Shown here piece after piece: positions 43,737 through 57,003 of a DNA stretch of 64,000 nt. Origin of the DNA: Gaertneriomyces semiglobifer (lineage: Eukaryota > Chytridiomycota > Chytridiomycetes > Spizellomycetales > Spizellomycetaceae); NCBI GenBank assembly GCA_025558075.1, contig JAHLKF010000033.1:99482-163481 (forward strand), given 5' to 3'. The notes under the pieces are model-generated. The model had not been told where the DNA came from and searched no databases. It was given only the letters and a program-made list of their open reading frames with translations. Position 1 is the stretch's first letter. Every line of letters begins with the position of its first letter. Both the position numbers and the translations under genes were made by a program.

Positions 43737-45714
43737 ATGTCTGCAGCATTGGCCCATGTTGTCAACAGCTACCACCCGTTGATGCATGAGCCGCCGCAAG
43801 TATGGGCTGTGAAAGGAGTATCCCCCGCGGCAACAGCGCAATCTTTACCACGACCGGCCAGCGCGAATCACCAACCCGAGACGAAATGCATTCGTTCGTA
43901 TTCATTTCCGGAGTCCATGCAGCCACCACTACTGGGATCACAGGAATCGAACTTGTCATTAAGCAGGACTTCGAGTAAAGGAGGGAGTCAGACTAAACGT
44001 GTTGGTAACCCAGGAAGTTTAAAGCGTGGACGTCGTAGCTCAGCCAAGGTGACTCCCGTCAACGACGCTTCCCATGAAAGAAGTACTGGTTCTTCCGCTG
44101 TTCTTGACAGCATCAAAGACGACGAAAAGGATGTTACAGGTGGAGAGATGTATGCAGCAAAGCGTCAAATGGCAGGTGTTGTCAATGCAGATCGTATAGT
44201 CGGAGTCAAGAGGTAAACCCAACACACGCGCAATATCGGTAGGATGCCTCAATTAACATGTCGTCAACTCTTCTAGTAACGCCGTTCCACCTGAACCGTA
44301 TCGGATAGTGGGTCCTTCAATGAGCCATGGCAGCAAAGAAGCCTTGGAACAGCATGACAGTGTCCCACGCCTCACGCGACGGACTGTTTCAACTGCACCC
44401 GGCAGGGCGGAATCTCAAGCGTCAGCTTCTGCCGGTTCTTTAGCATTCTCGTCGCACGCAATCGCGGATGGAGATGTCCGACAACGAATCGAGCGAGCAT
44501 CAAGCGACGCTGTGGAGGCGCTGATAAAGGAGTTGCACGGTATGGACGTTGTAGAGCTGCTGCGACGCTTGAAAGATACCGAGGAGAATGTCACGAATGG
44601 TATCAAAGGCGGCAAGAAGCGAGACCTTTCAGTGAAGCCTGATGTTAAATTCACGAAGAAGCGGAAAGGTGCAGGTGTCCCTGCTGAAGTCATTAGCGAA
44701 AAGGAGGAGCGAGCAAGTCCCTTCAAACGGCTTGTACTGAAGGTCAAGCATTGGAAGGAATCATTTCAGGAACATTTCAGTAAGTCGAAGAAAGACGGGT
44801 TTGCGGAGCCTATTGGGCTACAAATACCACCGCCTCCTGAGGACGTCGATCCACACGATTACCTGTTGTTAGCAATACATTACCACGAAACGGATAACCT
44901 GCAGCTATCGGTATATTACCTCGAAAAGTCAGCGAAGGAGGGAAATCCTGTGGGATTGCACCTTCTGGGCATGTGCTTGCGTCATGGCTGGGGTATTGAG
45001 GCGGACATTGTACGCGCGGTTAAATGTTTTGTGAGAAGCACAGAAGCGGCGCTGGCAACCTTTATTGATGGATGGAATAGAATGAAAAAACCACAGGAGG
45101 ACACTGAAAAAAAGGCTGACTTGGAGATAGGAGCGCGCGGTTTGTCGAAGCACTCCCCGACAGCGCCGGCATCACGAAGTGGTTCGCTAGAGAGACAAAT
45201 TCGACCACGCTCCCATTCCCACGCTGCATCCATTTTTGGGCGTCCAAGTCAAGTACCTCAACCCTCTATTGCGTTTCTTCGAGCATTGTCTTTCAGTAAC
45301 GATTCCCACCCGATTTCGCAAAAGCGGAGTCGGAGGCAATCGAGCTCTTCGATGGCGTCGTCTCGTTCGCAATCTGCATGGTCGATATCACGCTTAGTTA
45401 CTCGATCAGTCACCCTTGCCCCAGATTTGCCCAGCCTTTGCGAGATAATACATCAGGTTCTCCCTTTACCTCTATACGAACTTGCTCAAACATTCATGCA
45501 TCACTTGCGCTCGCCGCCGGCAGCGTTTTTCTATCTCTCACTCGCGGCACAAGCAGGTGATGTCGACGCGGTGATTGAGGTTGCCGAAGCCTTTGAGCAT
45601 GGGCGTGGTTGCAAACGCGATAAACGAGCTGCAGCATTTTGGTACCGAAGAGCGGCTGAATTGGGACGTGAAGTGTTCGGCACAGGATGGATATGGAAAG
45701 AAAAGTGGGCGTAG
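43737..45714 (+). CDS. Sel1-repeat protein of the Nif1/Dsf2 type
   Basis: 637 residues from two exons (43737-44212 and 44277-45714) joined by a 64-bp intron. The first half is disordered and Ser-rich. The second half has helix pairs of the Sel1 (TPR-like) type: DYLLLAIHYHETDNLQLSVY, YLEKSAKEGNPVGLHLLGMC, LRHGWGIEADIVRAVKCFVR, then FYLSLAAQAGDVDAVIEVAE, FEHGRGCKRDKRAAAFWYRR. It ends TGWIWKEKWA, like the C-termini of the fungal Nif1/Dsf2 group. The S. pombe member is described as a mitosis inhibitor; assigning that role here is inference. Between the Sel1 units sits a Ser/Arg linker (SRSGSLERQIRPRSHSH). An alternative ATG at 43636 opens a different frame of about 50 codons, so the true N-terminus is uncertain. 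Confidence 0.8.
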
Positions 45715-45859
45715 TAGTTATTGTATAACCGTATATCTTATCGTTATTATGAAATTGGAATAAATTCATTGCAATCCAGCGCCAATTTTCCAAAAAGGAT
45801 ATGCTCCTGTGCCGTCCCAGCACACGACCGTATGTGAACATGGTATCCAGGATATCACG

Positions 45860-48800
45860 TTAAAAGAGGCCCGCCCGCTTTTTCAGCTCCGCCTGCTTCC
45901 AGGCAGGATAGGAGCTGAAAGTATCTTTGTCAATTTTGAAGTGCTTTTTGAAATCGTTTTCAGAAAGATATGCCTGGCCAAAAAAGGAAATGTTACATCG
46001 CCAATTGATGAGAGCGCTGAACGGGCAGCTCACCTCAACGTGCGTTGGATCAACTCCCAGCGGTAGATTATCTTTTTTCTTGAGCTCGTCGAAGGAATAT
46101 GATGCCTTGTTGAACTTTTCCAGTATCTCTGCAGCTGATTCATCAACAACCTTTGCGGTCTTTTTCTTGGAAGCTCCCCGTTTCTTGAGCTTGTTCAGCT
46201 ACGGAATACAAGGGGCCATGAGTTAGAGTACAAAGTGGAGCGCAAATGACGGGTACGTACAAAGCCCGTGGATCCGGTAATGTCGTCGCCGCCATCTTCA
46301 AATGCGATAAATGCTGATTTGAAGACCGGAGGTTCATTGCCGGAATACGTCAATCGGATGTTGGTTCGGTCCAGGTTGCGAACCGATTCTTGCATACCGA
46401 CGTAATCTGCATATTCAAGCGCCGTTTCCAGGCCAAGTCTGACATCTTTATAGTTGGAACGGGCTTCTGAGCCAACCCACACGAAGATGCTGAAGAAAGC
46501 ATCCAATATGTAAACGCCGGTCGGATCCAAATCCGCTTGTACAAACGGAGAAATTTCCTCTGACGATGGGTTACCATGTATGATATGCGACACTCGGAAA
46601 AGGCGGCATTTGTACACTCCAGCAAAATTCTTTTTCATGGTGCGTAACGGTACAGATGACCCGTAGTCATCTGTGTACTGGTGATTCTTCTTGTCAGAAC
46701 CTGCCAGCTTTTGCCAGAAGACCTTTGGCTCCTCTAGCTCTTCAACCTCTTGAACCTGCTTATCAGCTTCTGCAGCCAGTCGCTGTGCGGCGTTCGCTGC
46801 GACAGACCGTTGAAATGCAAAGCTCCCCGCACCATGCCACACGAATACTCGGTCTTTAAGACTGGCAACAAAGCTGTCGGCAGAACTCAATGAACTGACA
46901 GCCTATGGGAAAATCGAAGTCAGTGGAACGCATGTAGTATCTAAGGTCCATTCGGCATACCCAAGCTGTCTCAATAACCCTAACTTCATCCTCATTGAAC
47001 CCCTTGACGTGGTAAAGAATTTTCTCGGTGTGATTGTACTCCGCACGTGTTCCGCGACGCACGATCATAGGAGTGCTGTTCTCTCTGAAAATACGCAGAA
47101 AGTGGGCAGGTTCTTTGCCTTCTGTGACACGAATTTGTCTAGCTTGAAGCTTTTTATCTAAATGTGCGGCCATGTAAGCCGCTATTCCTTGCTCCGTGCC
47201 TTTGCAGTCAGCTCCAATCCAAAAATACGCGATCATCGCTTCTTTTTCATTGCCTTCACGTCCCGTAAGATGTCGGTAAAGGATGAGATAGCTCTCTTGC
47301 GAGTAAAAATACCCGTACTCCGCTTTTGCGACTTCTACTCGCCCTTGGCCTTCCGTGGTCTGAGCCAACCAAACTTTTAAATCAAGCCGGCCACGATCCA
47401 TTTCAGGATTAGGCGGACCGCCGAAGTTCTCTTCCTCGCCCTCAACTCTGTCCCAGCTGACAGGAGGGGCTGGCGGCTCAAACATGTTCTTGACATCGAT
47501 TTTCTCTGTCTTCTTTACATCTAAGCCTCCCCTGTCATAAACATATCGCGTCTTATCTTTCGGTGCAATATTTGACAACCTTTTAACTTCTAGGGTAACA
47601 TTGCTTTCTGCCCAATCAACAAATTTTTCCATAAAAAACACCCCTTCAACCGTCTCCTTTTCCGTGAACACCTCCGTGTCTTCCGGTCGATCAGGCGCCG
47701 AAGCTAACTCTTCCGCCCAAGCGGCTGCTATGTGTTTCTCAGCGTCTTTCGCGCTTCGGCCAACCCATACGTATATTTCATCGAAACAGTCCAAAACATA
47801 GCAAGTGCCAGATCCAACGATTTTGGATGAAAGGGATTTTCCTTTGGAGACAAGATACAAGCTTTCAGCATTTTGATTGACCCCGTACAGAGACATCTGC
47901 ACCTCAATCTTCCTTTCGTGCTCGCTATCATCTCCTCCCTCTTGCGCGCTCTTTATGGCCTCTGGTTGGTGGGAAAGTTGACCTCCCGAAAGGGTATTCC
48001 AAAACTTTTGCGCCGCCTGCGATTCCGTTCCATCGTCTAACTCTTCAAGGGTAGCCTTCCGATTCCACTCCCTATCCTGTATACGAATGGCTATCTCCCG
48101 TCCTTTAGCTTTCTTCACTATACTGCATTCGCTCCCAGACCACAAGTAGAGTGCAGCGCCTGTGAGCTCCTGCTCGCCATCTTCCGTTCCGCCATAGCGC
48201 GGAATTACTAGGATGAAAACGTCGCCTCGATTGATACTATCGACAGATAATGGCACTTTCGTCAGATACATTTTCCTCTTGCCTTTGATGAGATAGAGTG
48301 TTGCCTTCCGAACATGTTGAGAAAACGCTGCAGTACGCTTCAAACTAGCATTGCCACCAAACTGTAACGCAAATGAGGTAGTGGCTGCGTTCCCTTCAGG
48401 AGTCCGCAATGTTGTTCGGGTCGGTGTGAAACTAGCCACGGCTGTCTGACTACTAGAAGGTGTCTCGGGGCTCACAGACGCGTTGGCTATAGTTGCACCA
48501 GATAACTGTACGTTCACTGTTAAATTCTGTGAAGAGCTTGGCCCTGATTGCGCTGACAGTCGTCTTTGATTCAGAGAGCTCATGGATGGCTGCTTACTAG
48601 AGTTTGGGCTAAACGCTTGAATCCGAGCTTGAATTGATGGTGACGCCCGAAGTGAAGATTCATCGGTATTTAAGTTGAATTTGGCCGGCGACTCACCCAA
48701 TGCTGTCGTTGGCGAGTCTACTTGAGCGTCATTCTCCGATTTCTGACAATGTTTTGTGCTTTGGCTCAAGGATTCATGGCCATTCCGACTGCTCACTTCG

Positions 48801-50943
48801 GTGTCACCTCGCGCTTCGGATGAATCACGCCTTGAAATGTTAACTTCTGCACTAGGGGTCTCCTGCTTGACGATGTCAATGCGTAACGAAGGATTGCGCT
48901 GTAGCCAGGAGATCAATGAGAGGTACGATTATGCATAACTCTCCAATACATACCTGAACTTCCCGTAAGCCTGTCACACTGGCGTCCCGCACACGTGTAA
49001 GTTGCAGCTGTGCATCGTACTCTTGGGCATTCTCACTTAACGTAGCAGAATTGCTGGAACCGGCCGCTCCTTCTTGTCCTCTGTAGCCGTGTGACTTTCG
49101 TACATCGGGAGAGGTTGTTGCACGTGGGCGATCATCACCAACGGTCGCATCAGTGTCATTGTACAAGTTGATGTGCACCGAGGATGGCAAATCGTCGGGT
49201 TCGGTAATCACTACTGCCCGTAATGGAGTAGATCCGACAGCAACAGATTCGTCATCATTCTCTGCAAATGGGATCGCGGTCTTTGTGGGAACGGCTTTCT
49301 CGCTGGAAGCACGTGCAACATTGTCGGTCGTGGCCATTCCTTGGGTCCCAACGAGCTCTGAATCTTCATTCTGGCTCACTAAGTCAGTAGGTCCAACTCG
49401 TTTTGCCATACTTTGCGGGCTGGCTGTGACTGCCTTTGGTGGCGTTGGGTCGACGACAACCGCGTTTTTGGTACTATCTGCAATCTCCAATACTGCGGAA
49501 TCTTCAGCGTCAAGTTCTTTGGCGAGTTCTTCTAAGGCCGTCGTAACCGGTACAGCTTTGGGGGTATTCTGCCTTTGCTGCAATGTTTGAAATCCGAACG
49601 CAGATAATCTGAGGTGGTCAGCTTTCCTAGATATGGCGGCAGGTATCGCGTTAGTAGACGTTAAGGGGACAATCTGCGCGGGATTTGTGACTTGGAGGCG
49701 ATCGCCGTTTGCAGTAGACGAAAGCGTAGTTGGCGCAACGACATCGCCGGAGGGAATTGATTTCTCATCCAAAACTTTATTGTAAGAGTTTTGTTTATGA
49801 GTATCCGGAGTGATTTTCTCCCGCGACGGCGTACCATAGGAAGCGTGTGGTGAGCTAATGCGGGCTTGGGTTGAGGCAGGACGCGGAATAGTAGCTACTG
49901 AACTTTCAGAATCTCCCATTGGTATGCCCTGTGTGTGACCAACTGACGAGCGGGCACGCGTTTCGCTTGTTCGGGCAGAATCATATTCGTCATCTGAGCG
50001 CTCAAGTTCAGCGTCTAGTTCCCGCTCGATCACCTTCCTAATCTCTTCTTGCTGTCTCCGCCGCTCCTCTTCAGCTTGTTGACGAGCAAGCTTCTTCAGC
50101 CTTCGGTTTTCCTGAAAGGACAAAAGCTCTTGCTGTGCTGCTTCCGATTCTTTATAGCCTCGCTGCATGAAAAATGACGTTATAGTGCATGTGTGCACAA
50201 AGGAAATGCACGTGTTCTTACATCCTGAAACATTGAGCTGGTGCTCTCGCATGGTGACAGAAAACCACTCTCTTGTCGAACGTTAGCCAGTTGGCGGCCA
50301 ACTGCTGCGTAAAACCCGGGTGTACCCGGAACATTGGAGGAAGAGAGCAGACTCAACTCAGACGTTTGTGGTGACACCTTTCGCGACGGCATCAGCGAGC
50401 CAATACGCGATGCAGTCCGGCTGGCGCGAACGCTTGCAATCTCCTAAAGCTGACAGTTCAATTCATATGTTGTTGAAAGCTGCTGCTGCGTCTGATTACC
50501 TGCTCTCGTTCGTGGAGGTCCCGTTCTTCGGAGCGCTTTGCTTCTTCAGCAAACCGGTTACGACGCGCACGAATCTTCTCCAATCGTTTTTCTTCGTGCT
50601 TCAGTTTCTCTTCAAAAAGCTCCTGTCGCAACCTTGTATCCAGCGCTCGACTCTCCATTTTCTGGTCGTGGGCATTTATTTCGTCCAGCAATTGCTGCCG
50701 TTTGAAGTCATAACGAGCCCGTGTCGAGGGGGTCATCATCCCAGGAGTCATTGAAGCGCTATCTAGGAGATTTCCTGAGGAGCCGCCGCGAGACCTCAAT
50801 GCCGAGAGCAGCGGGTCCGGAGTCACATATCCGGATCTCAACGGTGTCTCTGTGCCGGCTCTTAGCGGAGACCGCGTTTCACCAAGGTCGCGAAACGACC
50901 TCTGTGAGGCAAAGTCCAACGGCAACGGCGGTCTGGAAGCCAT
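45860..50943 (-). CDS. villin/supervillin-like actin-binding protein with headpiece
   Basis: A long multi-exon gene. Exon 1 (50943-50500) encodes a disordered start and a charged coiled coil (LFEEKLKHEEKRLEKIRARR). The second and third exons add a Ser-rich part and a Gln/Glu/Arg-rich coiled coil (RRLKKLARQQAEEERRRQQE). The exon from 48916 carries gelsolin repeats (KRTAAFSQHVRKATLYLIKG ... GDVFILVIP; GTCYVLDCFDEIYVWVGRSA; YFWIGADCKGTEQGIAAYMA) and the exon from 46890 carries the last ones (GVYILDAFFSIFVWVGSEAR). The 3' exons spell a villin headpiece: LPLGVDPTHVE, then AYLSENDFKKHFKIDKDTFS, and KKRAGLF at the very end. The headpiece binds F-actin; gelsolin repeats bind, bundle or sever actin. 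The combination with a long N-terminal extension resembles supervillins. No membrane segment is seen. Confidence 0.88.
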
Positions 50944-51792
50944 TTGTATGTCTATTAGGACTTCTCGGTACTCTCAGGAAGCCTGTGGTGATTAAACAAG
51001 ACTTCTGGCAAACAGACCCGCGTTCGTTGGTGCTTACGTAATTCGCGCACCGTGGCTCCGACCAGCAGCAGCAACGTTCGCTTTCGCCGCAGAGAGGTAA
51101 CTTATGCGAGTTTCCTATTCAAATTGGACACGGACCTTGTGTAAGGCGGATCTGGTTTGAAGTCAGCATCGAAAGCATACCACCAAAAGTAGTTGCCATG
51201 TGCTCGTATATGTACTCTCTGCAATTGTAGCGCTGGCGGAAGCACGATGCGCAATCGCTCTACCTGAACGTGCCATCGCAGGAAATCTGGGTTTGTATGA
51301 AAGCTGAACTACCAATAAACTTCGGCTTGTGCAATAGATACACGAAACCAAACCACCGTGAGTATATGGTCATGGGTCGTATCAACAGGAAGTATGCGCG
51401 GTTGATTATTGTACAGGCTATGTAAAAAGATCCGCATAAAGGCTGTATGGGCAGCATCCATAAGCACACCGACAATGGGAGAAACGAAAATTCAAAATCG
51501 CTTACCGGGCAACCGAAAGGGTAGACTTGTGACGGTTGCAAATCTCTTCGATATGATGACGCCGTAATAACGAGCTACGGGCCCATGTATTAGTGTCAAC
51601 CACAGATTTCCATCGTTAGACCCGACTTACGGTCGCCTATAGCTTCCTTTGATGGAACGGCAATGTTTATGCCCGCTGATCGCCGTTAAACGAACTAGGA
51701 TACCTAGCGCTCGACGACTGACAATCATTCCATCCAACAGCGGCCCTGCTGCCTAGGTTTCGCTGACTTTAACATCGTTGTTCAGAAATGCA
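50944..51792. other. intergenic region upstream of the villin-like gene
   Basis: 850 bp between the villin start and the RalGAP 3' end. Minus-strand open frames at 51163-51541 overlap each other and have no motif. No gene supported. Confidence 0.4.
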
Positions 51793-54700
51793 TCAGTTAA
51801 TTACTTCACGTACTAGTAAGTCGTCTTGAGACGTTGTTGTCGGCAGCAACTTGATTAAATACAGTCCGGGTGTTCTTTGCATAGGATGAATAAAGATAAA
51901 GAGTTGCGAAGTAATTCCTGCCTTAGTCAGCTTCTGCTGCACAGTCGTGTAGCGTCTCACATCCTCTATCCAAACTATACAAACAATATCGCCTTTGGCG
52001 ATGTCTGCAAATGATTTGTGGAAAGGCGGTGTGTGGGGAGAGTCTGAACCCATCCGCGACAAACTTAGAGCGGCAGGAGATGGGGTTTTTAGGGTTGGCG
52101 GGACATCAATCAATCGTGATGGTGAAGTTGCCGGGCTTGATGAGATAGTGCCTTGCGTACCGGGCGGATCGCGGGACTTCAGCAAGTACGGCGAGTGAAA
52201 TATGACTTCGGTGTACCGATCTGCATAGTAAGGAGCCGTCTCGCAGTTAGTGGATTCTAAGTTGCCTTTGAAGCCTGGATGAGTCTCAAGTGCGACCTAC
52301 ACCGCCAAACAGTTACGGATGTAAACTAGCCTCTTCCAAATGCTTTTCGAGTAACTTACTGGCCACCCTAAGGAGTGCAGGAACTCTACAAAGTCCTGAC
52401 TCACTGACCGTCGACGAAGCATGTCGTGTGAGGTATCTCGATCAGAGCGGCAGAAAAGGACGGAAATTGTTACAGAGTCTCGTCTGCAACAGTGGACTAT
52501 CAGAACATAAACCTGGATCGACCAGCACGTTGCATGTCGTACTTACTCAGAAAGGCCATCTACTTTCTGTAGTTCCTTTAACATGTTATCTGATATTCGC
52601 AACGGACACAGCCTCGAAAGGGTTTCTGGCGTTAAGTATCCCATAGTTGCTAAGAAAAACCTATGCGTTTGCGTACTACACAATGATTACTACGGCAATG
52701 ATTCAAATTTACCGCCCAAAAACGTCCCTGTACTCACGTGGTGTCCGGATCATACAGATTGAGAGGTGCAGGTGGAGAAATGTGCACATTCTTGGCGTAG
52801 TCAGGCCTTTACAGTAATTCACAGGAGGTTAGCGCGGCGCCACACTTGAAAGAGCACGATGGTCATACGAATTCAAGATTCGCTTTATCTTCGCGTTTTC
52901 CTCCGTGGCAAGCTGTTCTGTCAGCCGCTGTATTCGCTGTTGTTCGATAACTTCTCGCGATCCTACGGGCAGCAAATCGTTGACGGAGGGTATGCTTCCC
53001 TCATTGACGGCCTCGCAATGGACAACACGAGATCTCCGAGGGTTGTACGGATAACTCGGCGGTACGAAACTTGTCACAGATGCCGCCGCCGGTGCAGTAA
53101 TTGGAATTCCAGAAGTTTGCAGAAAATCCTGAGAGCCGGATGGCGATATCAGTTGCGAATTATCAGAATTGAGTTGCCGGGGTGCCGACTCTTTGTCATC
53201 CACGTACTTCATCGACGTCTGCCAAGTGTACTTGCCGGAGCTGTCGCGAACAATGAGAGTCATTGTAGGGGTTGCTTTCCTGTGGCCGTCATTCGAGTGC
53301 TGGTATGCCCATGCCGGGGTATCGACGAAGCCAATGATCAGCCGTCGGTCATATGCATAATAGCGAACGTACTTCTTGAAATCTTCTAGTGAAACATCAT
53401 CGGAAAGTGCGTTGGCTACATCATCATCAAGCGGTGATTTAGGCTCTCTCGCCGGTTTCTCGGAAGTTTGTAATGTCCTTCGGGCCGCCACGATCTTTTT
53501 AACTTCCTCAACCTCCTTCCACATACTACTGACTCGGGCGACGCCAGTGCGCTCTCCAGACGGAGGAAAGTGTCCAAGGTGATTCGTCAGATGATTCAGC
53601 GCAACCTCGGCAGCGGCCTTGACCATCATTTCAGCAGTGAGGCTTGCAAACGTAGGTAACCCAAAACCTCCATCCTTGCTTCCAGTACTAACAGGAACGG
53701 TAGTAGGCAGTGCTGATCGAAGCTTAGGTATGAGCTTGGCGGCAGACATAGCGTGACGCTGCGGCTTCTTCTTTTCGGTAGCGCCTGTGGTTGTAGTGCC
53801 AGCACTGGAAGCAATACGGTCTCTATCCAGAGTAGTAGCTCCATTGGCGAGCTCTTTGAGGTTGCCAGATGTTGCACTAGCAATGATCGGACCCGGAGTA
53901 CTCTGGTTGAAATGGGTCGCAAGACCAGAGCTGATAACGGCAAAGTCATTTTGTCGATCTAGAATGCCAATTCCACGGCTTAAAGTGGAGAGAACTACCG
54001 CATGGCACTCCGGGTCATTGATGATCCAATTGCCGGAGACTGCCCAACGAATTAAGCTTTCATAAGCGGCAACTATCCGCGACTGTGCAGCCTGTGAAAA
54101 ACGGCATGAGAAGTGCACATGCCAACATTAACAGACATGGCCATACCACAAGGGTCTCGTCCTCCAGGCTGAAATCAATATAGCGGCATAGGCTAAGCAC
54201 CAAATCACGCGGACAACTCTTGTGAAAATGAAGCCTCAGTGGTCAATCCATTGATCAATAGCTCAGCTGACATGCATTTACCTTATTTTCACGGGAATTG
54301 AAATCGTAGATGGCTACCAGCTGGTTCAGCGCATGAAAAGCAGCTTTTACGATTTCAGCGTCCCACCCGCTCGTCAGCTACGCAAACCTTCAGGTCATGA
54401 AATTGAAGATGCTTACAATCAATACGCGTCATACCTTCTCGTGGATGCTGCGAATGACCAGCGCAGGCAATCCAGGGCAAAAAACGGCATCCTCGGCGAC
54501 AAAGGTCACTAGTGAATGTAGCAAGAAGCGAGCATTCAGCGTATTTGTTTCCGCGTTCAACGATGCGAGCAATAGCTCAACAAGGTAAGGCTTCAACTAT
54601 CATAGGAATCAGTCAGCTGCAGGACAAATATCTCAGAGAACATGCACTTGACATACCTCTCGGAACAGGAGCTCTTCCCGGCCGCCTTCCAATGAGTTTG

Positions 54701-56826
54701 CAGAATCATTCTGGGCATACATAGCGTATATCTTAAGAAAGAGAGAGAGACCGTCAATTAGGAAGTGGCTTTCGAAGGCGTGGATACTGCAAAGATACGC
54801 ACCGTCTTGGACACTATGACATCCCCAAGTATGGCGCCGGCATTGTCTTTCCATTTACCAATGGGAAATCGCTCCAAATGATTTGGGAGAGCCATTATCG
54901 TGCTTATCAATCGGTATGCACCTCGGCGTAATTCATCAGGGTCCACGAAACTTATGACACCAGTCTTCAGCACAGGCAAAACCTTCCGCAAAGCGAAAAT
55001 AAAGTCGGGAATAAGCACGCGCAGGCCATCCAATTCGCGCGTGAATAACTCCCCACTATTCATTATGATGGAGGTCAATACATGGTTGTCGTCGGTTAGG
55101 CCCTAAAACGCGGTCACGTTGGTAATGAGACGAGCTGAGTGAATAGGTGACAGACAACGTACCAGCCTGACTGCCGCGTAATACTGCTCCAGGTATACTC
55201 CGGCAAAGCTCTTCCTTCTCTGCGGTTGACTAAATATTCGGCAAAGGACTCCCAAGGCTTCAGCTTTTCCCACCGCGTACCTGAAGTAAGGCGTCAGCAG
55301 CGACGTGGCGGTAGTAGCTAGGAAAAGTACTCACTCCGGCCCCACTTTCAGCGCACTCTCAAACAACCACCCGCCGAACATATATAATATGGTATTTCCG
55401 TCAGGGACCCCACAAGCAATTTCATCCAACGGTTCGGCATCATAGCCAACCATATGCCATTCTTGAACAATACGCGATACGCCCATGATGGCTACTTCAA
55501 AATTCGCGGGAGGAAGCGTGTTGGGATCACCAAGCATGTACGTCATTCGATGCCACGAGTAATAAACAAAGTCTGGCGGCAGCTCCAATTCGATATGCTG
55601 ATTGCCCCTGACAAGCAAGAATTAACTCACATCAACAACGGCACCTGAAAAAGGCTACTAACATCTCAAGCAGAATGCTGCTTTCCCCTTGGCCGGGTCC
55701 GTAAAGAAAGTTTATCACACGTCTAGTAAGGCTCAGAATAGTAGCGCTCCATTGGCGAACGACCTCCACTCTGTGTGTCCATCGGGAAAACCGCATCTAG
55801 AGGAAAGTCATAAGCATGTAATGCTATCAAAAAGGCATATTTGAAGCATCTTCGAACCTTGAGGTGATTCCACATATGTACGCTCTGAATCTTCGATCGC
55901 AACCACAGCTCCACCAAGGCCTGGAATGCAGCAGCAGAGAGAGTTAATATTGCACAGCACGTAAACAATCATACTCTCCGGTCACAGGCTCACTCACTCT
56001 TATAATGTGTTCTATAAGCTCGTCAGCCATTCGTCGCGCCGCCTCGTCCTCTGGGGGTGTTCGTGTGCCTCGCTCATCCAGCAAGCAATCCGCTACACCT
56101 AGCAGGACTTTGACCAAAACCGTCCATGTCGCATCCGAAAAGTCATCTCCCAGCACTCTACCGGCGTTAACCAAAGCGTTCAGGATGCGGTGGCATAAGT
56201 CTATATGTAGGCCAAGCACATCATTATCCATTTCCGAGGTGTCCTTTGTGCGCGCCCCAAAGTACGACGACGTTTGTTGGGTATTCACCCGCGCGCGCGG
56301 CTGAAATACCATGGAAAAATGCTCAAAGATAGTCTGCCGGGCTTGCTCAAATCAATGACTTCTCTCCCAACTGCACGTTCGGTCCTAGGGATAGGTTTGC
56401 CTTACCTGCCAAAAACGCTGCAAGATATCGCCGCCTTGCGAGACTCCTTTAGGGCGACCATTTGCTAACCAGACCTCATACACTTCCGTCGTCATTCTCA
56501 TTATACCATGGTCCTCGATTGGTAGTGCGAATCCTTGCCCCACTACTTCCATGGCCCATTTGACATGTGCCGGAGAGCTGAGCATGCTGGCGGGATCCGA
56601 TACATATGCGTTTCCGGGAAGCAGACATTGGGTGACTTCTTTGATCAGTGTCTTCTTGATGGGAAGAGGGAAAAACCCCAATATATTGGATTCTAACCCC
56701 AGCACGATGATTAGTTCTTTGAGTATGATTGTGCCGAAGCACCCAACTGGAAAAGACAAGGGCCACCTTACCAGGATCATGATCCAACAGACCCAGCTGA
56801 TGAACCCTCTCAAGAAACATCCTCAC
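51793..56826 (-). CDS. RalGAP complex beta-subunit-like protein
   Basis: A many-exon gene. Exon 1 (ATG 56826, MRMFLERVHQLG) splices after DHDP to ELIIVLGLESN. The N-terminal helical region matches RalGAP-beta closely: SPAHVKWAMEVVGQGFALPI, then TTEVYEVWL. Mid-protein IPDFIFALRKVLP and FVDPDELRRGAYRLISTIMA align with the same family. The exon from 54118 ends with a coiled coil (VIEQQRIQRLTEQLATEENA). After it come RapGAP-fold pieces: DSVTISVLFCRS, DFVEFLHSLGWPV, THPGFKGNLESTN, TAPYYADRYTEVIFHSPYLL, and finally CIVWIEDVRR and LFIFIHPMQRTPGLYLIKL. The beta subunit has no catalytic Asn thumb in the family; it scaffolds the alpha subunit, which stimulates GTP hydrolysis by Ral-type GTPases. The C-terminus (VREVIN) is shorter than in animals. 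Exon boundaries in the middle are approximate. Confidence 0.85.
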
Positions 56827-57003
56827 ATCGCCCTGTAGAATTTGGAGAGAGTTGGTTCAATTTAAAAACGCGAAGCTGAGATTTGGGAAACACGCGCGCG
56901 CGCGTGGAACAAGATGCACACGACATGCCAAAAGCTACTTGTTATGTTGGAACGAGCTACTCTACGACAGAAATGCAGCACTATACATGAAATTCGAGGG
57001 TTT

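Noticed and set aside
43636..43790. Upstream ATG at 43636 as the start of the Sel1-repeat protein
   Set aside because: It opens a different frame that ends after about 50 codons, and no splice into the main frame was evident. It remains a possible upstream ORF.
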